A stretch of DNA of 64,000 nt. It comes from Bacteroidetes bacterium GWF2_33_16. GTDB taxonomy: Bacteria > Bacteroidota > Bacteroidia > Bacteroidales > UBA12077. Positions within the stretch are counted from its first letter, which is position 1; every line of letters begins with the position of its first letter. A model generated the notes under the pieces. It was not told the DNA's origin, searched no databases, and saw only the letters and a list, made by a program, of their open reading frames with translations. The stretch lies in NCBI GenBank assembly GCA_001768565.1, contig MEOE01000020.1, positions 36,725 to 100,724 of the forward strand. The letters run 5' to 3'. Position numbers and translations under genes: made by a program. Below, one piece after another: positions 16,212-23,831 of this stretch.

Positions 16212-17084
16212 TTATTTATCTTTTTTATGTTTCTTTTCTTTTTTTCTATTTCTGTATTTAAAATACACAAAAATTGCAGCTGCAATAATAATTATAAATG
16301 GCCATAGTTTAAATACAAATAGCAAAAATTGTAAAAGAGCTTTCCATCCTCGATCAAGCGATTTTATGAGTAGTTGAAAGAAGTTCTTTTCTTTTATTGG
16401 TTGATATTTAAAATCGAGTTTCTGAACAATATTTAAATTAATTGTACTTAGAGAAACCTGCGAACTCAGATAGTTTAACCTACCTTGTGTTGACTCTATC
16501 TCTTCGCGAATTACACGAAGTTTCTCTTCAATTTCCAGTATATCTTTAACTGTACGTGCTTTATTAAGCAATTGAGCATACCTTTTTTCAACACTTTTCT
16601 TATTTTTTAGGCGAGCTTCGATATCAATAAACTCCTCTGTAACATCTCTGGTTGAAACATTCTTATACAATGTTTTTGCTCCACCCTTTTCAAGGTTTGT
16701 CAGGAATTTATCAAAGTTTTTTTCAGGTATTCTAATTACAACATCACAATTTATTGATTCATCATTATTGTATAAATTATCATTAGAAATATAACCATTG
16801 AATGATCGAACCATTGAATCAAGTTTAATTCTGAATATTTTGTAATCAGAAACCTCCACACCAATGTTAGCATCTTTAATAATTTTCTTTTCTATTACAG
16901 TAGATCTTTCAGAATATCCAGAAGACGCCATTGGAGCGTTTGGAGTTTCATTCATTTGTCTTGTAATTGGTATTGCCTCATCTGTTTCGAAAGCAAGCGA
17001 ATAATTCTCAGACAGCTTATCTTTTTCGGAGCTACAAGACAAAAAAACTGTGATAATTAGTAAAAACAACACTGTTTTTCTCAT
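16212..17084 (-). CDS. DUF4349-family lipoprotein with coiled coil and C-terminal membrane helix
   Basis: The 290 residues begin with a lipoprotein signal, MRKTVLFLLIITVFLSCSS, with the lipobox Cys at residue 17. A DUF4349-type region starts near residue 65 with KKIIKDANIGVEVSDY and includes RIPEKNFDKFLTNLEKGG and VTEEFIDIEARLKNKKSVEKRY. This is followed by a coiled coil (VKDILEIEEKLRVIREEIESTQGRLNYL) and a C-terminal transmembrane helix (~253-276) with a Lys-rich tail. The family is of unknown function and probably envelope-located. The gene lies 40 bp upstream of the LiaF-like gene and 18 bp after the DUF3052 gene. Confidence 0.82.
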   Translation of the reverse strand: MRKTVLFLLIITVFLSCSSEKDKLSENYSLAFETDEAIPITRQMNETPNAPMASSGYSERSTVIEKKIIKDANIGVEVSDYKIFRIKLDSMVRSFNGYISNDNLYNNDESINCDVVIRIPEKNFDKFLTNLEKGGAKTLYKNVSTRDVTEEFIDIEARLKNKKSVEKRYAQLLNKARTVKDILEIEEKLRVIREEIESTQGRLNYLSSQVSLSTINLNIVQKLDFKYQPIKEKNFFQLLIKSLDRGWKALLQFLLFVFKLWPFIIIIAAAIFVYFKYRNRKKEKKHKKDK

Positions 17085-17102
17085 AGTTTAAATTATTAAG
17101 GG

Positions 17103-17486
17103 TTAAATAAACTTAAAACGAATTGATGCCCATTTCTCGTCAATGGAGATCATTGCAACAGATTTCATGCCATAGTTTTCCAATGCAATTTTTGAAATAC
17201 TATCTCTGTTTATGCTGGTTTTAATTTTCGAAGTACCTTTTGGATAAGCAATCCAGATTATCAACTCTTTATTCTCTTTGAACAAATTATCCAGAAAATC
17301 GATTAATTTTTCTTTATTCTCGACAAAAGCCTGAACGATATTAGTTGTTTTACCAACTGAGCGGGTTATGATTACCTTTTCAGGTAAATCGCCTATTTGA
17401 TCAATAAAATTATCGGGAGCACCAATTAATGCAACCCTATAACCAGGCTTAATAAAAAGGCGTTGTGCAATTGATTTTTCTGACAT
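17103..17486 (-). CDS. DUF3052-family small cytoplasmic protein
   Basis: The 127-residue soluble protein begins MSEKSIAQRLFIKPGYRVALIGAP and contains IIWIAYPKGTSKIKTSINRDSI and a terminal SIDEKWASIRFKF. These match the DUF3052 pattern (a Rossmann-like small protein of unknown role). It is the first gene of the unit with the DUF4349 lipoprotein and LiaF-like gene. Confidence 0.75.
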   Translation of the reverse strand: MSEKSIAQRLFIKPGYRVALIGAPDNFIDQIGDLPEKVIITRSVGKTTNIVQAFVENKEKLIDFLDNLFKENKELIIWIAYPKGTSKIKTSINRDSISKIALENYGMKSVAMISIDEKWASIRFKFI

Positions 17487-17611
17487 TCCATTAAAAAATA
17501 TACCGAAATAAATATAACGTATTTTTCTTATAATGTAAAATTACATTAACATTCAAAATACAAAATCCGTGATAATTTAGTTTTATCCTTATAAATATCT
17601 ATAAAAAAGAA

Positions 17612-17636
17612 AAGAGACCCTTTTAGTGAGCCTCTT
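17612..17636 (-). terminator. Rho-independent terminator after the cyanophycinase-like pseudogene
   Basis: A 7-bp stem (17612-17618 with 17630-17636, one G.U pair) is followed in the minus transcript by a U-rich tract (complement of 17602-17611). It directly follows the stop codon of the S51 peptidase remnant. Confidence 0.7.
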
Positions 17637-17656
17637 ATTATGAAAATTTTGATGAT

Positions 17657-18486
17657 TTACTTTAAAATAATTTTATCATTTGGGAGTAAGACATCCAATC
17701 TTATATCTCTTGCTCCGAGCAGGCCATTGTTTATTTTGGTTTCCCCCGTTTTATGTTGTAATACTATAACGTGACTAATCCCAACAACAGTTAGAGAGTC
17801 AGAATAAATTAAAATAGCAGTTGCTTCATCAATACCTATGCATTTTTCAGCAGGATTTTCGAGACATGCGGAAATAAGTCTGTTCATACGCATACGACGC
17901 ACAAAATGCTGATCAACAATAATATTGTCGACCAAACCTAGTCCTTCGCCTATTTCAATATTATTGGCTTCAATAGTTCTGTGATCTCCAGTATATTCGG
18001 GATACTTAAGCTCATTGCCCGTAATCATTTTTTTGCTCATTACAGCTGCGCCTGCACTTGTACCCGCAATGGTTGATCCACTATTATATGCATCATGAAT
18101 TGCAGTATAAACTGGAGTATTCTTAACAATTTTCATGAAACGATTCTGATCACCTCCTGAAATATAAATAAGTTTTGCATTTCATACCGAATCAACTCTT
18201 TCAGGAGTCATATCATCTATTGAATTAAAATTGAGAGCATATACTTTTTGCAAACCAAGGTTAATAAATTGCTTTTTGCTATAAAACGATGCTGTATCAG
18301 GCTCTTCGCTCGACATAGGCAAAACAACAACGTATCCAACTGAATCTACTCCTGATTCTTTAATAAGTGTTTGAAGCATTTCCACTGGACGCTTTCCACC
18401 ACCAATAATCAATAGTTTTCCGGTTTGCGCCTTTGAATTGATTAAGTGGTAAAAAAGAAAATTAGTAATAATGTATAGATTCTCAT
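17657..18486 (-). pseudogene. Cyanophycinase-like (peptidase S51) gene with frameshift and nonsense codon
   Basis: Three pieces line up as one secreted cyanophycinase-like protein. An ATG at 18484-18486 opens a signal peptide, MRIYTLLLIFFFTT, which stops early. Restoring one T in the T6 run (18452-18457) joins it to LINSKAQTGKLLIIGGGKRP. That frame continues to ERVDSV and meets an in-frame TGA (18182-18184). The same frame then resumes NAKLIYISGGDQNRFMKIVKNTPV and runs to the end at 17657. The C-terminal part keeps the catalytic serine in TIAGTSAGAAVMS and the conserved IIVDQHFVRRMRMNRL. Intact relatives are serine exopeptidases that cleave beta-linked dipeptides. Two independent lesions make a pseudogene the best reading; sequencing error at the homopolymer could explain the frameshift but not easily the TGA. 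Fragments could still be translated from internal starts (e.g. ATG 18136). Confidence 0.85.
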
Positions 18487-18567
18487 TTGAGTTTTATTTT
18501 GACTTTAAAGAAATACGAACAGAATGCATTTTTCCCTTAGTCAGAAATGAAAGTTTTTATAAAAAAT

Positions 18568-18607
18568 CGGAGACTTAATTGAATTTTTAACAATTCAACA
18601 GTCTCCG
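18568..18607 (-). terminator. Rho-independent terminator of the fused flavoprotein gene
   Basis: CGGAGACT (18568-18575) pairs with AGTCTCCG (18600-18607), extended by an inner TTGAATT/AATTCAA stem. The minus transcript then has a run of U (complement of 18561-18566). It lies 57 bp after the stop of the 1077-residue gene. Confidence 0.85.
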
Positions 18608-18663
18608 ACTCCAATTACAAGTATATTAAAACGGATAATTCGTTATAACAAAAACAATTCTTG

Positions 18664-21600
18664 TTATTTAAATGCTTTTTCTAGCAATCCGTCGCCTTTT
18701 AATGTTAATCTATCGAAATATTCAGGTACAGGTTTATTCATTAATTTATCGACGTACATTTTAGCTAAATATTGTCCGAGCATGAATCCTTGTCCGCGCA
18801 AACCTATGAACATCCCATGTTCTGGATCTAGCACCATTCTAGGTTCTACATAATAACCAGCCCAAATTGCCTGAAAACCAACTGATGAAAGTTCAGGTAA
18901 CCAATCGACAAATACTTCTGACACAATTTCAAGAAATTCTTTTGAGTTTATCTTCAGATTTTTGTCGGTTTCCAAAGGTTCAACGCCAGGTGATGCACAA
19001 CCTATTACCTGACCTGTTTCGGCAAGCTGTTGCCCATAAACGGCAGTAAATCCTTTATAGTTCCTACGGTCAATAATCATTGGTAACGGAATTCCGTTTA
19101 CTCCTAACATTGGTAATCGGCGTGTAATAAATGCCTGGTGTTTTACAGAAAAGGTATTAAGATCAAGTCCAATTTGTTTTGCAAATTTAGCTCCTTCCGG
19201 ACCTAATGCATTAACAAATATCTCAGTATGGTATTCAACAAACTCCTTATTGTGATTTTGTACGATTACTTTGTACAATTTACCTTCTTTTTGTACATCG
19301 ATTAATTTGCAGTCTTCTAATACAGATCCACCACTTTTAATGCCAAGAGTTCTGATTAAATCAACTACTTTACCTGGAGTTGCCTGCCAGCAATCTTTAG
19401 TTACCAGTGCAGCCTTATATTTAGTTTGATTTGGATTTATAAACGGAGAAATATGATTTTTAAATTCCTTTGGTTCTATCATATACGCATTTGACCAAGC
19501 CATAGATGCTTCCAGAGCTTTATACATGGTATCGTCGTGGGCAAAAGTTACATAATTTATTGGGTGAAAATCAATGTTATGTATCTTCTGTAAGTCTTTA
19601 AATATCTCTAGGTTTTTTACAGCGATATCAGAGAGTTCGGGTAAGCTAAAGTTTGGGCGACCGCCGGCAATATTACGCCACGAAGCACCACGACCATAAT
19701 TTATGAGTAATGGTTTTTGTCCAGCTTCGGCAAGATATCGGAACAACGAGCTTCCTCCTATTCCACCGCCAGCAACAAGAGACTGTACTTTAACAATTTT
19801 TGGTGCATTCTTATGGTTAAAAGCAACTATTTTTTCTTTTGTTTTCCGAGGATATAATTCGCCAAGCGAAACCTGATTCGAAAGTGGTCCGCGAGGTGTA
19901 GCATCGCCAACAACTGTTATTCCATATGGTCTGATAATTTGTTTTAATCGCTTAATACAACGTTTACCACGGCATGCACCCATACCTAATCGAGTGGTAT
20001 GTTTTATTTCGTCAACAGAAATAAATTTGCGATCGCCAACTACGTTTAGTATTTCATCAAGTTTAACATCGTCGCAATGGCAAACATATGTTTCAGATTT
20101 AACCTTCTCGTTAAACAATTTCATCTCAACTGGTTGAGGGAAACACTCTTTTACAATAAACCCACGAACATTTGTTAAATCGGCTCCTTTTATGTCCAAT
20201 GCCTTTACTCTTGCAACATTGGTTTTGTTGGGTTTCATTAATATCTTTTCGACAATACCTTCACCAAGTTTTTTGCCTTGATTATCAACTAAAAATACTT
20301 CTGCTTTTTCATCAACCTTATACTCTATTGGCAAGAAAATCCAGTCTTTTTTAAGGCTATAGCCAAAAATTGCTAATCCAGGACATTGGTAAACACAATC
20401 CATACATCCGATACACTTTCCGAAATCGATCTGAGGAACCGTACTTGTTGAAGTTTTTGTGATTGCTTTATGAGGACAGGCAAATTCGCAAGGATTACAT
20501 GCAAATCCGAATAAACAATCGATCAGAACAAATGGTTTTTCTTCCATTCTTTCTTTTGAAGGCATATAAGGTTCCTGAATTACCCTTACAGGATGTTGTT
20601 GCGAATCGATATATTCCTTTGAGGTAGAAAGGTATTCATCGTAGTTAAATCGTTCCTGCATCTCGTCAAGTATTTCAAAAGCAACCTGTTTGCCACGCAC
20701 AACTGCACTGGTTCCTTCGCCAATACGAATAGCATCGCCTGCACCATACACATTACGACCAAATATTTCCTTTCCTTTAATCAACAATTGATCGTCGGGA
20801 ACTAAGCCAGTACAAACATTGATAGCATCTATTCCAGTAATTATTTTCTCAGTACCAGGTATAGGTTCAAAGTTTTTACACTCGGCAACCACAGCACCAA
20901 TAATACCTGTATGATCATCGTTTGGAATAGCTTTTAACAAAATATGCGATAGAATTACTGGTATTCCGAGTCGTCGAACACGATTAGCCTGAACAGGAAA
21001 TCCGCCTTCTTTTGGCATTGCTTCGATAATGGCTTTTACATTTGCTCCAGCCTGCATTAATTGGTACGAAGTTAAATAGCCAATATTTCCTGCACCAACA
21101 GTTAAAATATTTTTTCCTAAGAGAGTAAATTCACTGTTCATCATTTTCTGAACAACAGCAGCAGTATAAACTCCTGGCAGATCGTCGTTTTCGAAAGCAG
21201 GCAAGAAAGGTACTGCACCTGTTGCAATAACAAGATATTCTGAATCAACATAATAAATTTCGTCGGTAGCTATATTTTTAACTGCAATACGTTTACCTTC
21301 CAAAAGGTCCCAAACAGTTGAATCCAGAAAAATTCCATCGAGGCTTTCGCCTGCAAGTGTTTTAGCAATATCGAAACCACGCATACCACCAAATTTCTTT
21401 TCTTTTTCGAAAAAGAAAAACTGGTGAGTTTGCATTAAAAACTGACCACCTATTTTGTCATTATTATCAATTACAATATTATCAATTCCATGTTTTTTTA
21501 ACTCTTCACGGGCAGCAAGACCAGCCGGACCAGCTCCAATTATTGCAACCTGTGTTTTAAAAACTTTTATTTCCTTCTGATTCTCATAATTAGATACACT

Positions 21601-21897
21601 GGGAGTGTAATCTTTGGGTATTTCGTTAACTGTTTTAACATCATCAACTTTCGTTATGCAAATACGTTTTATCTGTCCATTTACAAGCATTTCGCATGCA
21701 CCGCACTTACCAATTCCACATTCGAGACTTCGGTTACGATCCTGTAAACTATGACTATGAACAGGAAAACCAGCCTGATGAAGGGCAGCTGCTATTGTAA
21801 AACCTTTATCGCCAATTACTTTTTTACCTTCGTATAAAAATTCAACCATCTCATTTACTGAGACTTCTAATATTGGATGTTCAGTTATTTTTTGCAT
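18664..21897 (-). CDS. Multidomain FAD/Fe-S oxidoreductase (HcnABC / hydroxyproline dehydrogenase-type fusion)
   Basis: The 1077 residues carry in order: a 2Fe-2S ferredoxin-like domain (~1-100; LECGIGKCGACEMLVNGQIKRIC), an FAD/NAD(P)-type disulfide-oxidoreductase fold (~115-440; AIIGAGPAGLAA and a second dinucleotide loop TVGAGNIGY), a dicluster ferredoxin (~475-530; CNPCEFACP and CIGCMDCVYQCP), a BFD-like 2Fe-2S domain (~640-700; CHCDDVK and GACRGKRC), and a DAO-type FAD oxidase domain (~730-1077; VAGGGIGGSS, GLRGQGFMLGQ). In proteobacterial hydrogen cyanide synthase, D-hydroxyproline dehydrogenase and opine dehydrogenases the equivalent parts are separate subunits (A, B, C). Here they are one chain. 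The amine substrate is unknown. No transporter or amino-acid catabolic partner is adjacent, and the gene seems monocistronic. Confidence 0.85.
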   Translation of the reverse strand: MQKITEHPILEVSVNEMVEFLYEGKKVIGDKGFTIAAALHQAGFPVHSHSLQDRNRSLECGIGKCGACEMLVNGQIKRICITKVDDVKTVNEIPKDYTPSVSNYENQKEIKVFKTQVAIIGAGPAGLAAREELKKHGIDNIVIDNNDKIGGQFLMQTHQFFFFEKEKKFGGMRGFDIAKTLAGESLDGIFLDSTVWDLLEGKRIAVKNIATDEIYYVDSEYLVIATGAVPFLPAFENDDLPGVYTAAVVQKMMNSEFTLLGKNILTVGAGNIGYLTSYQLMQAGANVKAIIEAMPKEGGFPVQANRVRRLGIPVILSHILLKAIPNDDHTGIIGAVVAECKNFEPIPGTEKIITGIDAINVCTGLVPDDQLLIKGKEIFGRNVYGAGDAIRIGEGTSAVVRGKQVAFEILDEMQERFNYDEYLSTSKEYIDSQQHPVRVIQEPYMPSKERMEEKPFVLIDCLFGFACNPCEFACPHKAITKTSTSTVPQIDFGKCIGCMDCVYQCPGLAIFGYSLKKDWIFLPIEYKVDEKAEVFLVDNQGKKLGEGIVEKILMKPNKTNVARVKALDIKGADLTNVRGFIVKECFPQPVEMKLFNEKVKSETYVCHCDDVKLDEILNVVGDRKFISVDEIKHTTRLGMGACRGKRCIKRLKQIIRPYGITVVGDATPRGPLSNQVSLGELYPRKTKEKIVAFNHKNAPKIVKVQSLVAGGGIGGSSLFRYLAEAGQKPLLINYGRGASWRNIAGGRPNFSLPELSDIAVKNLEIFKDLQKIHNIDFHPINYVTFAHDDTMYKALEASMAWSNAYMIEPKEFKNHISPFINPNQTKYKAALVTKDCWQATPGKVVDLIRTLGIKSGGSVLEDCKLIDVQKEGKLYKVIVQNHNKEFVEYHTEIFVNALGPEGAKFAKQIGLDLNTFSVKHQAFITRRLPMLGVNGIPLPMIIDRRNYKGFTAVYGQQLAETGQVIGCASPGVEPLETDKNLKINSKEFLEIVSEVFVDWLPELSSVGFQAIWAGYYVEPRMVLDPEHGMFIGLRGQGFMLGQYLAKMYVDKLMNKPVPEYFDRLTLKGDGLLEKAFK

Positions 21898-22014
21898 AAT
21901 TTTTCGGTATATCCATTATAAATAAATCGTCGCAAAATACATGTTATATATAGAAAATTCCATGACGTTCGTCAGATTTATAAATGATTTTGAACATACC
22001 CTTGTGAATACTTC

Positions 22015-22776
22015 TTATAGTTCAAAATGCAATCCGTCGTAGGCAAGAGAGATGTTTCGTGGGAGCTCCTCGTTCACATCGTGATGCAAACCCATTTGGT
22101 GACTTATATGAGTAATATATGCACGTTTAGGACTTATTTGGTTTATAAAATCGATAGCCTCGGATAGTGAAAAGTGCGAAACATGCTTCTGTTTGCGCAA
22201 TGCGTTAACTATCAAAAATTTCGTTCCAATGATTTTTTCTTTAACTTCTTCGGTAATATAATTGGCATCGGTAATGTATGTAAAATCTCCTATACGAAAT
22301 CCATACACAGGCAATTTGTAATGAAATACACGAAGTGGAATAATTTTTATTCCATTAATTAGAAAAGGCTCATCAGTTAAATTAAGCAGGTTAAATTGGG
22401 GAACTCCAGGATATTTATTTTCTCCAAAAGAATACGAAAATTCGAATTTTATGGCCTCTTGAACTCGTGGCTCAGAATAAATATCGACAGGTTTTTGTTT
22501 TAAAAAATTGAATGATCGTACATCATCCAATCCTGCAATATGATCGCGATGTTCGTGAGTAACAAGTATAGCATCAATATTACTAACTTTCTCGCGAAGC
22601 ATTTGCTGTCTGAAATCCGGACCTGCATCAATAGCTATGGTTGTTCCATCAACCTCAACCAATACTGATGCACGCAAACGCTTGTCATTAGGATCGGTTG
22701 ATTGACAAACCTTGCAATTACATGCTATAACAGGAACACCCTGTGAAGTACCAGTACCGAGAATTTTTATTTTCAA
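22015..22776 (-). CDS. PhnP-like metallo-beta-lactamase-fold hydrolase
   Basis: The 253-residue cytoplasmic protein has the MBL-fold metal motif THEHRDHIAG (residues ~74-83) and the aspartate motif IDAGPDFR. It also has an extra Cys cluster near the N-terminus (VIACNCKVCQS), the additional zinc site of PhnP-type phosphodiesterases. C-terminal histidines occur in YITHISHQMGLHHDV. PhnP hydrolyses cyclic phosphate diesters. There are no phn genes nearby, so the substrate may differ. Its start overlaps the stop of the upstream transporter by 4 bp, so the two are co-translated. Confidence 0.83.
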   Translation of the reverse strand: MKIKILGTGTSQGVPVIACNCKVCQSTDPNDKRLRASVLVEVDGTTIAIDAGPDFRQQMLREKVSNIDAILVTHEHRDHIAGLDDVRSFNFLKQKPVDIYSEPRVQEAIKFEFSYSFGENKYPGVPQFNLLNLTDEPFLINGIKIIPLRVFHYKLPVYGFRIGDFTYITDANYITEEVKEKIIGTKFLIVNALRKQKHVSHFSLSEAIDFINQISPKRAYITHISHQMGLHHDVNEELPRNISLAYDGLHFEL

Positions 22777-23693
22777 TTTACCTTATTTTTATAATCAAGC
22801 CTGATTGATAGAAAAAGCAAATATAATAAAACTATTACTGCCAATACAGCAGATGGAATAGCTGCTTCTTTTCCAAATAGCGTAAAAGCAGTAACAACAG
22901 AAAAACCAGAGCTTTTAATAGTCAACAATAGTACTTCAGTAGTAACACGGCTTTTTGCTATCCCAGCTTTTAAGGCAATTTGCTCATAAACAGAACCAAG
23001 TATAAACGTTCCGAAAAGCAACACAATGGTTATAAGGATCAAAATTTTTGGATCGCTAAAGAAAACATCACGATTCATACCAACAGCTACAAAAATGATA
23101 ATTGCAAAACCCCAGTCGACAATTTTTCCACGGATTTTTGCTACTATTTTAAATACAGGTTTAAGCAAAAGAATCCTTGAAAAAAGCAACGGAACCAATA
23201 CCAGTTTAATCATAAGTAGAAATAAAGACCATGAGCTAACATTTACTCCCTTCGAAAATAAACCGATTAATGCAGGAGCAATAATTATTGAGGCCAGAAA
23301 AGCACCAAAAACTCCAATAATAGCAAACTTAATATCACCTTTTAAGATTCCTGTAAATGGAATTACGGCAACACCGGGTGGAGCAGCAACAATTACAACA
23401 AATCCCATAAATAATTCTTTGGTTGGCATTAAAAACCAAGCCACAATCAACACTATTACACCGTACACAAAGTAATTAAGAACAGTACCAACAAGCATAG
23501 GTTTTATAAGATTTTTCAAAGGTAATAATGCTTTTGAATCAATTCCGGTTGTCGAAAAAACCATCGTAATAGCCAAAACATAAATAGTATAAGGCTGTAA
23601 ATAATGGGCAAAATCGCCAAGTAACATACCTAAAAGGACAGCCAATACAAGTATAAAGTTTCTGTTAAGAATTATTCTGAAAATGAAATTCAT
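22773..23693 (-). CDS. BASS (bile acid:Na+ symporter)-family transporter
   Basis: The 306-residue protein consists almost wholly of hydrophobic helices (about nine to ten), with MVFSTTGIDSKALLPLKN and the conserved VAAPPGVAVIPFTGILKGD segment, and a TIKSSGFSVVTAFTLFG stretch near the C-terminus. This pattern fits the BASS/auxin-carrier-like fold that imports organic anions with Na+. The substrate is not predictable. It overlaps the PhnP-like gene by 4 bp. Confidence 0.72.
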   Translation of the reverse strand: MNFIFRIILNRNFILVLAVLLGMLLGDFAHYLQPYTIYVLAITMVFSTTGIDSKALLPLKNLIKPMLVGTVLNYFVYGVIVLIVAWFLMPTKELFMGFVVIVAAPPGVAVIPFTGILKGDIKFAIIGVFGAFLASIIIAPALIGLFSKGVNVSSWSLFLLMIKLVLVPLLFSRILLLKPVFKIVAKIRGKIVDWGFAIIIFVAVGMNRDVFFSDPKILILITIVLLFGTFILGSVYEQIALKAGIAKSRVTTEVLLLTIKSSGFSVVTAFTLFGKEAAIPSAVLAVIVLLYLLFLSIRLDYKNKVN

Positions 23694-23831
23694 GTATTTT
23701 GAGTTGATATAGGAACAAATATAAACAAATACTTTTCGTGTTGTTCTAGTATAGATGTATATATTAACTTGATTCTGGTTCCTAAACTAATACTTAATAT
23801 TAATCCATTAATCTTGGCATATTTGAAGGAT

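Noticed and set aside
18182..18184. The in-frame TGA of the cyanophycinase-like gene as a selenocysteine codon
   Set aside because: It is not at a catalytic or redox position of the family, no obvious hairpin directly follows, and the gene also carries a frameshift.
23026..23475. 149-codon frame antisense to the BASS transporter
   Set aside because: The sense protein has a convincing multi-helix transporter pattern; the antisense frame is a shadow of it.
23716..23723. CAAATATA as a -7 box for the BASS transporter gene
   Set aside because: The TAnnTTTG match is present on the minus strand, but there is no -33 TTTG at the right spacing and the region is A/T-rich, so chance is likely.
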